The notes under the pieces were generated by a model that saw only the letters and a list, made by a program, of their open reading frames with translations, had not been told where the DNA came from and did not search any database. This document shows, piece by piece, positions 17,845 through 27,956 of a stretch of DNA of 64,000 nt. The DNA comes from Flectobacillus sp. BAB-3569 (lineage in GTDB: Bacteria; Bacteroidota; Bacteroidia; Cytophagales; Spirosomataceae), in assembly GCF_002270355.1 (NCBI RefSeq), contig NZ_NJFZ01000015.1:1-64000 (forward strand). The letters run 5' to 3'. The first letter of the stretch is position 1. Each line of letters begins with the position of its first letter. The position numbers were made by a program, and so were the translations under genes.

Positions 17845-19023
17845 ATGAATGCATTGTTTCAAGAAAGATTAGCGCAACTTCAACAAAATTACGAAGCGTT
17901 AATAACCAGAGAAAATGAACCCGAAAAGCTTGGAAATGGTATTTATAAAAGGTACCAATATCCCATCCTGACAGCACAGCATACACCAATTTTTTGGCGA
18001 TATGACCTCAATCCCGAAACCAATCCGTTTTTGATGGAACGTTTTGGAATCAATGCAACATTCAATTCTGGGGCTATTAAGTTAGACGATAAATATTTGT
18101 TGGTAGTACGTGTAGAAGGTTTAGATCGTAAGTCGTTTTTTGCAGTTGCCGAAAGTCCGAATGGGGTTGATAATTTCAAATTTTGGGATTTCCCGATTAC
18201 CATGCCCGAAACAGAAAATCCTGACGGTAATGTGTATGATATGCGTGTGGTTCAGCACGAAGACGGCTGGATTTACGGTTTGTTTTGTACCGAACGTAAA
18301 GACCCAAATGCCAAAATCGGTGATGAATCTTCAGCAGTTGCCCAATGCGGTATTGCTCGCACGCGTGACCTCAAAACATGGGAGCGTTTACCTGATTTGA
18401 TTACCCCTTCGCCTCAGCAGCGCAATGTGGTACTTCATCCTGAGTTTGTGAATGGCAAATACGCTTTTTATACACGTCCACAAGATGGTTTCATCGAGGC
18501 AGGAACAGGGGGAGGAATTGGCTTTGGTTATGCCGATTCTATGGAAAATGCAGTGATTGAAAAAGAGTTTATCGTAGACGAAAAACGTTATCATACGGTT
18601 TATGAGGTGAAAAACGGACAAGGACCAGCACCAATCAAAACAGAAAAAGGTTGGCTTCATTTGGCGCATGGCGTTCGTAATACTGCCGCTGGTCTGCGTT
18701 ATGTCTTGTATGTATTTCTGACAGATTTGAAGGATTTGACTAAAGTAATTCATAAACCTGGCGGTTATTTTATCGCACCAGAAGGCGAAGAAAGAGTTGG
18801 GGATGTATCCAATGTGGCTTTTGCGAATGGTTGGATTGCCGATGAAGATGGAAAGGTTTTTATTTATTACGCTTCCTCCGACACTCGTATGCACGTAGCT
18901 ATATCTACCATTGAGCAATTATTAGATTACGTGATAAATACGCCAGAGGATGGTTTCCGTTCGGCAGCTTCTGTAGAAACCTTAACAAAACTGATTGAAT
19001 CAAATCAAGCGGTTTTAATTTAG
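17845..19023 (+). CDS. GH130 4-O-beta-D-mannosyl-D-glucose phosphorylase
   Basis: A cytosolic phosphorylase that converts mannosyl-beta-1,4-glucose plus phosphate to alpha-mannose-1-phosphate and glucose (EC 2.4.1.281). The 392 residues closely follow the GH130_1 pattern: [20 protein letters not shown] (about 73-92), NVYDMRVV with Asp132 where the proton donor is expected, [16 protein letters not shown], and [25 protein letters not shown]. There is no signal peptide, consistent with the cytosol. The next gene encodes the 2-epimerase that makes its substrate from mannobiose, which supports mannosylglucose over mannobiose as substrate. Spacing is 149 bp from the symporter. Confidence 0.95.
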   Translation: MNALFQERLAQLQQNYEALITRENEPEKLGNGIYKRYQYPILTAQHTPIFWRYDLNPETNPFLMERFGINATFNSGAIKLDDKYLLVVRVEGLDRKSFFAVAESPNGVDNFKFWDFPITMPETENPDGNVYDMRVVQHEDGWIYGLFCTERKDPNAKIGDESSAVAQCGIARTRDLKTWERLPDLITPSPQQRNVVLHPEFVNGKYAFYTRPQDGFIEAGTGGGIGFGYADSMENAVIEKEFIVDEKRYHTVYEVKNGQGPAPIKTEKGWLHLAHGVRNTAAGLRYVLYVFLTDLKDLTKVIHKPGGYFIAPEGEERVGDVSNVAFANGWIADEDGKVFIYYASSDTRMHVAISTIEQLLDYVINTPEDGFRSAASVETLTKLIESNQAVLI

Positions 19024-19233
19024 TAAGGAAGATTTGGTTTTCTAGTGGTGAGTAAAATGAAGTTATTAGTTAACTGTGTATCGGTTGTTGGATTGTATTC
19101 ATAATCAACAAGATACAATTACGGTTTGTCACTGATATCTGAGTGATTTAATCATTCTGGTAACTAATAATATAAGACTTTATGCCATTAGAAAACCAAA
19201 CATCATAACAAAGTAAAGCTAACACTATTGTAA

Positions 19234-20415
19234 ATGCTTGAATTGAAAAAACAGTTATCTCAGGAGTTAGAAAACATTTTGACTTTTTGGGAAAATAATA
19301 CCGTAGATACAAAAAATGGTGGATTTATTGGAAAAATGAACCACCAAGGGCAAATAGACCCCAACGCCATCAAAGGAGGAGTATTGAATGCCAGAATTCT
19401 CTGGACTTTTTCAGAAGCCTACCATTTTACCCACGAGCCAAGGTATCTTACTTTGGCTCAACGTGCTTTTGACTATCTGAAAGCTCACTTTTGGGATACT
19501 CAACATGGAGGGGTTTACTGGGCTGTGGATGCTCTTGGAAACCCTTCGAGTACTCGAAAGCAAATCTATGGACAGGCTTTTGCGATGTATGCTTTTGCAA
19601 GTTTTTATAAAGCAACACAACATCAGGAGTCGCTTAATTTAGCCATTGCACTTTTTGAAATTATCGAAAAATATAGTTTTGACACTGTCAATGGTGGTTA
19701 TTGGGAAGCTTTTTCACAAGATTGGCAACTTCTAACAGACTTGAGGTTAAGTGAAAAAGATCGAAACGATCCCAAAACGATGAATACACATTTACATATC
19801 ATCGAGGCATATGCATCTCTATATTTGGTTTGGAAGGATACCCGATTGGCTTCAAAGCTTGAGCATTTGTTAGAGATTTTCAATAAACATTTTATCAACC
19901 CTAAAGGTCATTTGAATTTGTTTTTCGATGCAGAATGGCATATTCAATCATCTGCTATATCGTTTGGTCATGATATCGAGGCTGCTTGGTTATTGCAGGA
20001 GTCTGCTGAGATTTTGGGTAAGCAAAAATGGATAGATATTTTCCAAGAAAAAGCTGTCCTAATGGCGAACACCAGCCTACGCGCCATTCAATCCGATGGT
20101 AGTCTGATTCATGAATATGATCTTGTGTCGCATCATGCTGATATGCATCGCGAATGGTGGGTAAGTGCCGAGGCAATGGTTGGTTTTTATAATGCGTTTC
20201 AGTTGACGAAGCACGCCCAATTTCTTGATGCCGTAAAAAATACGTGGACTTTCATCCAGAAAAACCTTATTGATACACAACAAGGTGAATGGGTTTGGGG
20301 AAGATATGAAGATGGAAGTTTGATGGAAGCTGAGTATAAAGTTGGTTTTTGGAAGTGCCCTTATCACAATGCACGTGCATGCATGGAATTAATCAAGCGG
20401 ATAACGGCAGAATAA
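19234..20415 (+). CDS. Cellobiose 2-epimerase (AGE family)
   Basis: Epimerises the reducing-end sugar of beta-1,4-disaccharides (EC 5.1.3.11); in mannan pathways it turns mannobiose into mannosylglucose. The 393 residues form the (alpha/alpha)6 barrel of the N-acylglucosamine/cellobiose 2-epimerase family. Key histidines are visible: His186 and His188 in NTHLHIIEAY, His246 in FGHDIEAAWLL (general acid/base position), and His378 in FWKCPYHNARA (second catalytic position). HREWWVSAEAMVG (305-317) is diagnostic. There is no signal peptide, so it is cytosolic. It lies 210 bp after the GH130 phosphorylase, whose substrate it supplies. Confidence 0.95.
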   Translation: MLELKKQLSQELENILTFWENNTVDTKNGGFIGKMNHQGQIDPNAIKGGVLNARILWTFSEAYHFTHEPRYLTLAQRAFDYLKAHFWDTQHGGVYWAVDALGNPSSTRKQIYGQAFAMYAFASFYKATQHQESLNLAIALFEIIEKYSFDTVNGGYWEAFSQDWQLLTDLRLSEKDRNDPKTMNTHLHIIEAYASLYLVWKDTRLASKLEHLLEIFNKHFINPKGHLNLFFDAEWHIQSSAISFGHDIEAAWLLQESAEILGKQKWIDIFQEKAVLMANTSLRAIQSDGSLIHEYDLVSHHADMHREWWVSAEAMVGFYNAFQLTKHAQFLDAVKNTWTFIQKNLIDTQQGEWVWGRYEDGSLMEAEYKVGFWKCPYHNARACMELIKRITAE

Positions 20416-20553
20416 CATAAATAAATTCAAAGAATGTGCTAGCTTTATGTTTATCCAAAAATCAGCGATGGTGAAACACTGGTTCTCATTTCTGATAACG
20501 GATACCCAATTAACTAGTAACTTCCCCAAACAATCTTACCCGATAAATATTCT

Positions 20554-22508
20554 ATGAAAAAACTATTTCTTTTTGGTCTACTCTTAACATCCCAGTGCCT
20601 GTTGGCTCAACTCAAAATAGCCAAAGTATTTACTGATCATGTGGTTTTACAACGTCAAAAGCCAATTCCTGTTTGGGGATGGGCAAAACCTAATGAGTCC
20701 GTCACACTGACTTTTGCAGGACAAAAGCAAACAGCCCAAGCTAATCAAGAAGGTAAATGGATGGTAAAATTTTCGCCTTTGGAGGCGGGAGGTCCTTTCG
20801 CTTTAGAGGTTCAAGGTAGCGCAGAAAAAATCGCCTTACAAGATGTACTAATTGGTGATGTATGGCTTTGTTCTGGACAATCAAATATGGAGTGGCCTGT
20901 TAAGCAAGCTGATAATTTTTCTCAAGAAAAAAAGAACGCTGATTTTCCTAAAATACGCCATTTTTTTGTGGAACATGAAGTTACAACTCAACCTCAAATC
21001 GACCTAAAAACTGGTGAATGGAAAGTATGTAATAGCCAGAATGTTGGTGATTTTACGGCTGTTGGTTATTTCTTTGCACGTGAGGTATTTCAAAAAACTG
21101 GTGTTCCAATTGGACTATTGCATAGCTCGTGGGGCGGTTCACAGGTTGAAGGTTGGATTAGCAAAGAAGGAATGGAAACGTTTGATGAATTGAAACCTTA
21201 TGCCCAAAACCTTCCAAAAAATTGGCAAGAGGCAGATTTACGTTTGGAAGAAAGCATCAAGGAAAAACTGTTAGGGAATGCGAAAGTACCTATCTCACTT
21301 GCCGATGAACAGCAATATCTAAAAGCTGGCTATGATTTTTCTAAATGGCTTACAGGAAATGCGATTGGTCAATGGGATTGGCAAGGTATCTGGGCTTGGC
21401 GTGGGAATGGATTTATCGCTAAAACGGTAGAAATTCCAGCCGAAATGATTGGTGAAGTAACTACTTTAGGTTTGGCTGAAAGTTTTTCAGAAAATCAAGT
21501 GTATATCAATGGAAAGCTCGTTTTCTCTGGTATTTTGAAAGGAGTTCGTAAAATTGTAGTTCCTGCCAATACTTGGAAATCAGGGGGCAATAGTCTCATG
21601 ATTAAAATGAACAAAACCATCGATCCTTCGTGGTATGGCGTAGGCATGATGGGAAGTGCAGATGATTTGTATGTGAGTTCCGAAAAACAGAAAATTGCAC
21701 TCGGTGGTAGCAATTGGAAATTAATGCCATCTTTTGCCGAGGAGCATACATTTGCACATTCAAGCAATAATATTGGAACTTACATCTATAATGGCATGAT
21801 AGCACCATTGTTGCCATTTGCGATTAAAGGAGCTTTATGGTATCAGGGCGAAACCAATGCGGGGCGCTCGTATCAGTACCGTAAGTCATTTCCTCTATTA
21901 ATCAATGATTGGCGCAGGCTTTGGAACGATGAATTTCCTTTCTATTTCGTACAATTATCAAGTTATGGGCCTTACCAAAATAGTAATCAAGGTAGCGGTT
22001 GGGCAGAGTTGAGAGAAGCCCAAATGATGACTTTGAGCCTGCCAAAAACAGGCATGGCTGTTACAACGGATATTGGTAATCCCAAAGATATTCATCCAAC
22101 CAACAAACAAGATGTTGGTAAAAGGTTAGCTGCCGAGGCACTAAAAATACCTACGGGTTGAATATCGTTTCGGCTGGGCCTATGTATGCTTCTGTTAATT
22201 TTGAGAAAGGAAAGGCAACAATTTCTTTCAAAAATGTAGGTGGAGGCTTAATGATAAAAGATAAATTTGGTTACTTGAAAGGTTTTGAAATTGCAGGTGA
22301 AGACAAAGTTTTTTACTACGCAAAAGCCGAAATTCAGGGAGATAAAGTACTAGTTTACCATCCAAAAGGCGCAAAACCTGCATCGGTGCGTTATGCTTGG
22401 GCAGATGCACCCGAAGATGCTAACCTGTTCAATCAAGAGGGTTTCCCCGCTTGCCCATTCCGTACAGACCAATGGAAAGGCGTGACCGAAGGGGTGAAAT
22501 TCAAATAA
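20554..22508 (+). pseudogene. Sialate O-acetylesterase-like (SGNH) acetylesterase, frameshifted
   Basis: A secreted esterase of the 9-O-acetylesterase/DUF303 type that would deacetylate acetylated (gluco)mannan. Signal peptide about 1-19. Ser in the GQSNMEWP motif (about residue 109-116) and a C-terminal DIHPTNKQDVGKRLA block (about 512-526) supply the catalytic Ser and His. A galactose-binding-like insert lies in between. The first frame ends with a stop at 22159-22161 after ALKIPTG; the expected continuation LKNTYGLNIVSAGPMY is in the +1 frame (second part to 22508, ending TEGVKFK). One extra A in the AAAAA tract at about 22142-22146 would restore a 651-residue protein. Read as one gene with a likely sequence error or recent mutation. 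Confidence 0.85.
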
Positions 22509-22518
22509 AAATCTGTTA

Positions 22519-22550
22519 TAGAGACGTTGGGAGCAACGTCTCTATTTTTT
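22519..22550 (+). terminator. Terminator after the acetylesterase
   Basis: Stem TAGAGACGTTG (22519-22529) with CAACGTCTCTA (22534-22544), loop GGAG, followed by T6. The arms are the same GAGACGTTG words as the TTGCATGCAA palindrome family, so a repeat of that family appears to serve as the terminator. The next gene starts 18 nt later. Confidence 0.8.
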
Positions 22551-22561
22551 CGTAAAATTTT

Positions 22562-25273
22562 ATGAGAAAACTATTCATTTTCGGACTAGTCATTTTACTA
22601 GCCCTTACCGAAGGTTTTGCCCAAACTATTGCCAATTTTGAGGTTGGCGGGCAAATTCCTAGTTTTTATTATGGAAAAGATGCCAAAGTCGTAGCTAATC
22701 CTGACAAGCAAATGAATACGACTAATAAGGTAGGTTACTATAAAAAGGAAGCAGGCAATTGGAAGTTTGTCAGTTTTACTTTTGATAAAAAAATCAATAC
22801 ACAAACAAAGGATGTCTTAAGTCTATGGGTAAGAAGTTCGACCAAAGGACGTGTCTATCTCAAATTGTGGAATGGAAATACCGTGCTGACTGAAAATTGG
22901 GTCAATGAATATGCCTTTATGCCAAATCCTAATACTTGGACACAAGGGAAATATGATTTGTCAAAAGTGCCAAATCAGGATTTTGATAGAATAGAATTAG
23001 CCTTATCTGTTGATAATGAGGCAGAAGCGGAGGCGTATTTTGACGAATTAAAGCTTTATAATAGTGCATCTCCCAACGATGAGCCAGTAATAATTTTATC
23101 GAAAGTAAACTCGAAAGTACAAGTCGGACAGAGCATAGCATTTGATGCTTCTAAATCTTATGATGTAAATGCTTTACCGTTAAACTTCGTTTGGAGCTTT
23201 TCGGATGGAAGTCAGCTAAGTGGAAAACAAGTATCTAAAACCTTTAATAAATCAGGTAACTACCAAGCGCAATTGACGGTGACAAATACCCTTGGCTTGC
23301 TGGCTAAACAAACCCTACAGATTTATGCCATTGACCCTACACAGGCTTTGAGCGAACCTCGTTGGTTAAATAGTGCTTTTGAAACAAATCAAAAAATAGA
23401 GGCAGAGTTGGTATCTCTCAAAGATTACACAAATCCCTATAATCCTGATGAGGTAACAGTCGATGCGGTCGTTACTCGTCCTGATGGGAGCAAACAAACC
23501 GTTCCTTGTTTTTATTGGATAAAAGGCTATTATAAAAATTCGCAATGGCGAGTAGATTCTACCCAGCAGGCTTGGCGTTGGCGATATGCCTCGAACCAGA
23601 TTGGACTGCACCAAGTGGTATTTACCTTGAAGGATGCACAGGGACAAAAAAGTACTTTCCCTTATATTTTTACAGTGAAATCATCTTCGCAAAAAGGAAT
23701 TATTCAAAGAGATAGCGACTCACGACAGCATTATCGACATCAAACAGGTGAACCTTATTTTCCTTTAGGTATTAATGTAGCTTGGGATTCTCAGACGAAC
23801 TATTTTACTATTTTTGAAAACTTAGCCAATGCAGGTGCCAACTTTGTTCGATATTGGCAAGTGCCATTCAACCGTCAAGCACTTGAATGGAAAAACGATG
23901 GTTATACTGGCGGATTAGGCAAGTACAGCCAACAAGCCGCAGCCATGCAAGACTCAATTTTGAGCCATGCCGAAAAACGGGATATTCGATTGCAATTGAC
24001 ACTTTTACAACATGGAATGTTTTCAGAAAATGTTAATTCCAATTGGAGTGACAACCCATACAATGCTGCATTGGGTGGCCCCCTAAACAAAGCAGAAGAG
24101 TTTTTTTATAACACCACTGCCAAGCAACAAATCAAGAAATTATTTCGCTATGTGGTTGCTCGTTGGGGTTATTCATCCCATGTCTATGCGTGGGAACTAT
24201 TCAATGAGGTACAATTTACAGGAAACCATCCCAATCAGTCTGCCGCATGGAAAACGGGCGTATTGACTTGGCATGACGAAATGAGTCAGTATATCAAGTC
24301 TGTAGACCCTTTTAATCATGTCGTAACTACCAGTGCCGACGACCAGCAATGTGTGGCTATGGATAAATTTGTGGGACTTGATAATGTGCAGTATCACCTA
24401 TACAATACCAATTTGCTACCAGTTCAAAATCAACAAGATAAGCATTTTAAAGAAACTCTCACAAAAACAGGGATTATCAATGGAGAGTATGGACTTGATG
24501 TAAATACCGCTGATGTGCCTTTTGACACCCAGAGAATTGCCATCTGGACGGGCATCTTGTCGCGAGTTCCACATTTGATGTGGTTGTGGGATAACTATAA
24601 ATCAGCAGATTGGGCAAACTTATTCGCAATTCCTGCTAAGTTTTTACAAAGTAAAGATTTCGTAAAAGAAAAAAATCTCAAAGATTGGACTCCTGCCATC
24701 AATACCAATAATTCGAGTTTGACTACTTTAGGGTTAACCTCCGATAAAGGAGCTTATTTGATGGTTTATGATAACCAAAACAAGGAAAGTATTTCAGGTA
24801 TAAAAATAGATTTGACCACCTTGACAGCAGGCATTTATGACCTTAAATTTTGGAATGTTTTGACTGGAGAAACAACTACTCAAAGTAATTTTAACAGTGT
24901 TTTGAGCGGAGGATTATTGACGTTACCAATCTTTTCGAAAGCCATTGTAATAGAATTTGTTTTTAAAGAAAAAGTCACAATTACTGGTCTAGAAGGTGAA
25001 AAACAAGGTTTTATCAAAGCTTATCCTAATCCTTTTCAACAAGAAATTAATGTGGATATTATGTCAGCAGTAGGAGGAGATGCCCAATTGGTATTTTGTA
25101 GTAGTGAAGGAAAAGAATTAGCTCAAAAAAGCATAAGTATCAAAGCCAATCAAGAGCAAAAAATGGTTTGGGATATGGGTAATCAAAAGCTTAATACGGG
25201 TACCTATATCCTAAAACTGCAAATTGGACAACAACAATGGAGTCAAAAACTATTGAAGAGTTCTAACTTCTGA
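22562..25273 (+). CDS. T9SS-secreted GH5-like glycoside hydrolase with PKD domain
   Basis: A 903-residue multidomain secreted enzyme. Signal peptide 1-20; a galactose-binding-like module (about 22-168); a PKD domain (about 172-256, FVWSFSDGSQLSGKQVSKTFNKSGNY); a linking beta domain (about 265-375); and a clan GH-A (beta/alpha)8 domain (about 380-720). Candidate acid/base Glu549 lies in YAWELFNEV and nucleophile Glu642 in INGEYGLD. The last 85 residues (AYPNPFQQEINVDI and so on, ending SQKLLKSSNF) form a type A T9SS sorting domain. A surface mannanase or glucomannanase fits the locus. The exact GH family is uncertain. It is the last gene of the mannan locus. Confidence 0.85.
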   Translation: MRKLFIFGLVILLALTEGFAQTIANFEVGGQIPSFYYGKDAKVVANPDKQMNTTNKVGYYKKEAGNWKFVSFTFDKKINTQTKDVLSLWVRSSTKGRVYLKLWNGNTVLTENWVNEYAFMPNPNTWTQGKYDLSKVPNQDFDRIELALSVDNEAEAEAYFDELKLYNSASPNDEPVIILSKVNSKVQVGQSIAFDASKSYDVNALPLNFVWSFSDGSQLSGKQVSKTFNKSGNYQAQLTVTNTLGLLAKQTLQIYAIDPTQALSEPRWLNSAFETNQKIEAELVSLKDYTNPYNPDEVTVDAVVTRPDGSKQTVPCFYWIKGYYKNSQWRVDSTQQAWRWRYASNQIGLHQVVFTLKDAQGQKSTFPYIFTVKSSSQKGIIQRDSDSRQHYRHQTGEPYFPLGINVAWDSQTNYFTIFENLANAGANFVRYWQVPFNRQALEWKNDGYTGGLGKYSQQAAAMQDSILSHAEKRDIRLQLTLLQHGMFSENVNSNWSDNPYNAALGGPLNKAEEFFYNTTAKQQIKKLFRYVVARWGYSSHVYAWELFNEVQFTGNHPNQSAAWKTGVLTWHDEMSQYIKSVDPFNHVVTTSADDQQCVAMDKFVGLDNVQYHLYNTNLLPVQNQQDKHFKETLTKTGIINGEYGLDVNTADVPFDTQRIAIWTGILSRVPHLMWLWDNYKSADWANLFAIPAKFLQSKDFVKEKNLKDWTPAINTNNSSLTTLGLTSDKGAYLMVYDNQNKESISGIKIDLTTLTAGIYDLKFWNVLTGETTTQSNFNSVLSGGLLTLPIFSKAIVIEFVFKEKVTITGLEGEKQGFIKAYPNPFQQEINVDIMSAVGGDAQLVFCSSEGKELAQKSISIKANQEQKMVWDMGNQKLNTGTYILKLQIGQQQWSQKLLKSSNF

Positions 25274-25295
25274 TATATGGAAGCTTAATAAAAAA

Positions 25296-25317
25296 GAGCC
25301 GTTGCATGCAACGGCTC
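25296..25317. terminator. Bidirectional terminator, TTGCATGCAA palindrome copy
   Basis: A perfect 22-bp palindrome with arms GAGCCG/CGGCTC around TTGCATGCAA, flanked by an A-run on the left. It lies between convergent genes (22562-25273 forward, 25368-26063 reverse) and can fold on either strand. Confidence 0.7.
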
Positions 25318-25367
25318 GCTGAAAAAGATAGTTGTAATCCTTGTGATCGAAGATAGTAAATAGCCTT

Positions 25368-26063
25368 TTACCAGTTTTTCAATAACTCTTCCGCTTCTTG
25401 TTTTCCAAAAATATCTTCGTTACTTTCTGTAATTTCTACTAAGATACTTTTAGCTTTTTCCTTCTGACCCATCTGCAATAAAGTAATGGCTTCATAGAAT
25501 TTTCCTTTATTAACCAATAGCTCGTTATTCTTCGCAATTTGCTCAAAAATACTCAATGCACTTGGATATTGTTTGAGTTGCAAATGACATAAGCCTTGAT
25601 ATTCAAGCGCTTGAGGATTGCTGTTGATTTGCTTAAACAATTCAAGTGCTTTTTCATAAGCTCCTTCATTATAGCAGTTTACCCCTTGCGAAAGCATATC
25701 GTTTTGATTAGACATCGAGGTGGGTAAAGTGCTCAAGTTTTCCTTTACATAAAGCTGGGCAAATTCTTCGGAAGTAGGTGATTGGTTGACGAAGAAAATA
25801 CCTGCAATAATCATAACAACGGCTGCGGCGGCAACACTGACGAACTTGATAATCTTACCTCTTTGCTTTTGTTTAATCGTAAAATACAAAGCTTTAAGGC
25901 GTTCTTTTCGTTCTAAATCAGATAGGTGTCGCATTTGCAAATAGAAAGCCACATCCTTGGCAAAAGAAGGATCACGCTGTATTCGCTGGTTTGCGTGAGC
26001 ATTTTCTTCTGTAGAAAGTCGGTTTTCACAAAAATCTTCAATGTATGCTAAATGATTGCTCAT
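25368..26063 (-). CDS. Membrane-anchored TPR protein, probable anti-sigma factor
   Basis: A 231-residue protein. Residues 1-68 are a cytosolic charged helical region (YIEDFCENRLSTEENAHANQ), one transmembrane segment follows (about 71-93, FVSVAAAAVVMIIAGIFFV), and the C-terminal part carries TPR-like helices (about 125-230, LSQGVNCYNEGAYEKALELFKQI) that should face the periplasm. Its start overlaps the stop of the upstream sigma-factor gene by 4 bp (ATGA), implying translational coupling. This architecture, a short cytosolic domain then TM then periplasmic TPR next to a sigma gene, fits an anti-sigma factor. No zinc-binding ASD motif is seen. The role is inferred. Confidence 0.75.
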   Translation of the reverse strand: MSNHLAYIEDFCENRLSTEENAHANQRIQRDPSFAKDVAFYLQMRHLSDLERKERLKALYFTIKQKQRGKIIKFVSVAAAAVVMIIAGIFFVNQSPTSEEFAQLYVKENLSTLPTSMSNQNDMLSQGVNCYNEGAYEKALELFKQINSNPQALEYQGLCHLQLKQYPSALSIFEQIAKNNELLVNKGKFYEAITLLQMGQKEKAKSILVEITESNEDIFGKQEAEELLKNW

Positions 26064-26656
26064 ACTTGGGTGGAATTGTGTACTAAATCTTTAAGTTTTG
26101 ACAGACATCTTTGACGAGATGATTTTACAACATCAGTACTATTATAATCCAAGGTATTCATGATTTCGTCATCAGTAAATCCTTCATTCCAGAGCTTTAG
26201 TAGATCTTGACATTTTTGACCTATTAAGGCCAATTTTTGATAAATCAACTGGATTTCAGACTGTTGGATTAACTTTTGAAGAATCGTTTGATTATCAGGG
26301 ATAATTGCCGAAAAATCACTTAAATCTACGGCTTGATGCACAGATGCTTTATTAGTCGTGGTTTTTCGAAAATGGTCAACACATTTATTTGAAAAAATTT
26401 GAAAAATAAATGTCTTTAACTCCGAGCGCTGCTCAAATCGCTGCTCTTTGATTTGTTTGATGGCCGCCAAAACGGTATCAGAGTACACACTTATGGCCTC
26501 ATCTTGTGCTAGATGATGCCTTTTAATGCCTACATCAACAAGATACATAAATCGTTCGTAGAGGATGTTTTCGTACCGACGATTCTGTGAGGGATTGTTT
26601 TGTAATCCTGCCACAAGGTCTTGGTCGGACAACTTCTTGAATGAAAAAGAAATCAT
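26060..26656 (-). CDS. RNA polymerase sigma-70 family (ECF-like) sigma factor
   Basis: A 198-residue sigma factor. Region 2 spans about residues 20-105 (ILYERFMYLVDVG, then SDTVLAAIKQIKEQRFEQRSELKTFIFQIFSNKCVDHFRK, the last part matching region 2.3/2.4). A region 4-like HTH lies at about 140-190 (IYQKLALIGQKCQDLLKLWNEGFTDDEIMNTLDYNSTDVVKSSRQRCLSKL), with the CQxLLxLWxxG pattern common to Bacteroidota ECF factors. The start is ATG at 26656. It is co-transcribed with the TPR membrane protein, which probably holds it inactive. Targets are unknown; the divergent genes at 27014-31520 are candidates. Confidence 0.9.
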   Translation of the reverse strand: MISFSFKKLSDQDLVAGLQNNPSQNRRYENILYERFMYLVDVGIKRHHLAQDEAISVYSDTVLAAIKQIKEQRFEQRSELKTFIFQIFSNKCVDHFRKTTTNKASVHQAVDLSDFSAIIPDNQTILQKLIQQSEIQLIYQKLALIGQKCQDLLKLWNEGFTDDEIMNTLDYNSTDVVKSSRQRCLSKLKDLVHNSTQV

Positions 26657-27013
26657 AGCTTATTCGGGTATGGCTCAATAACCCAAAGGTTAGTGTTTTG
26701 AACTTTGAAATTTAATCAAATTTCAGTACATGCTCTAAGTATTTTCATTCGATTAAGTGAACGGTAATTGGCGTATCAATAAGAAGGGATTTACACTAGA
26801 GTAGGAGTGTTAAATTATTCTGTGTTAAAAACTTTTTTTAAAATTTTATATCCTGATTATCAGTGTGTTCGAAATTTTTCTCTAGAAATGTTTACTTTTT
26901 TTTACTCTTCATGTTTACCTCTTTTCATATCCTACGACTAATGCTTATGAAAACCAACACAAACACAAATAATCAGTACGAATCATCCCAGTTCCAAAAA
27001 ACTTTATAAGCTT
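26657..27013. other. Divergent intergenic region, sigma operon / LytTR gene
   Basis: 357 bp, AT-rich, between the reverse sigma operon and the forward LytTR gene. It must hold promoters for both. A short open stretch from ATG 26941 has no recognisable product. I see no repeat or convincing promoter box. Confidence 0.5.
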
Positions 27014-27373
27014 ATGAATACTAATACCTCGACACATTCAAAATTATATATTGATAGAAAGAAAGTTGCTATTGATTATTCAGACATTGTTTACCTCGAA
27101 GGAGATGAAAATTATACAATTATCTATCTCTCCAATGGTAAGAAAGTTTTGTGTGCACGCACACTCAAAGACATCACGAATCATATTCAATCCGGTGAAT
27201 TCTGCCGTATTCATCGCTCATATTGCATCAATCTCAATCATATCCGTAATTATAAACGCTCTGACCAAGAAGTTGAAATGACCAATGGACACCGTTTCGG
27301 AGTGGCGAGACGCAAAAAAACATTATTTGAAAAACAGGTTTCAGATTTCTGGAATTCTGAAGAAAATCATTGA
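27014..27373 (+). CDS. Stand-alone LytTR DNA-binding protein
   Basis: A 119-residue protein that is almost entirely one LytTR domain. DYSDIVYLEGDENYTIIYLSNGKKVLCARTLKDI (about 20-54) and the diagnostic FCRIHRSYCINLNHIRNYKR (about 62-81) are present, then EVEMTNGHRFGVARRKK (about 85-101). It lacks a receiver or membrane domain, so its activity must be set by a partner or by expression level. It lies between the divergent sigma operon and an unknown secreted protein. A second stand-alone LytTR gene is at 52016-52414. Targets are unknown. Confidence 0.92.
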   Translation: MNTNTSTHSKLYIDRKKVAIDYSDIVYLEGDENYTIIYLSNGKKVLCARTLKDITNHIQSGEFCRIHRSYCINLNHIRNYKRSDQEVEMTNGHRFGVARRKKTLFEKQVSDFWNSEENH

Positions 27374-27956
27374 AAATACAACAATTAAATTAGTGGTTAG
27401 GTAATCGTGTACATCCCTCAGTTAATGACTGGGGGGTGTCTATCTAAGTATTAGTGGTGAATTGTGGATTTTGAATGTAAAAATTTGACTATCAATACAT
27501 TATGTGTTATTTTGAATATTGATACGCTTTTGGCATTAGGTAATAGTGCAAAATAAGGTTTAAATTATATGCCTCGGCTCGAGGCAAGAAGAAGTAGGCA
27601 AAGAGTTTTAAAATAATCAAAAACATGCTTTTTTCGAAGCCCACCGCCGAAAGCCGATATCTGAAAACCTTAAGTACAAGTGCTGATTGGTAAGTTAGAA
27701 GTGTACCTAAGTTTTAAAACCATTTGAGAGTTCTGATTTCGGAAATATTTGAAAAAGCCTTCATTTTTATAAAATAGGGTTCAAAAAAGTAACTCAAATT
27801 TCTACAATCCAATATCCCGAAAGATTATATTTACTACCATTACATGATAGACAGGATTTCTGAGTAAGTATTTGAATACCAGATGATAAAGTATTGTTTT
27901 AGTTCTCCCAGCTTTTATCTAGAATACTTTTTTGTAACTAACTTACCCTACTGTAC
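27374..27956. other. Intergenic region with dispersed repeat copy
   Basis: 583 bp without a recognisable gene. Positions 27624-27666 are the reverse complement, with about three differences, of 38323-38366; the shared words are AAGCCCACCGCCGAAAGCCGATATCTGAAA-like pieces (GCCCACCGCCGAAAG and GCCGATATCTGAAA). A GATTTCGGAAATA word at about 27734 recalls the 6778/57915 repeat but does not extend clearly. Confidence 0.7.

Noticed and set aside
18388-18918. 176-codon reverse frame
   Set aside because: It is antisense to the middle of the GH130 phosphorylase and shows no motifs.
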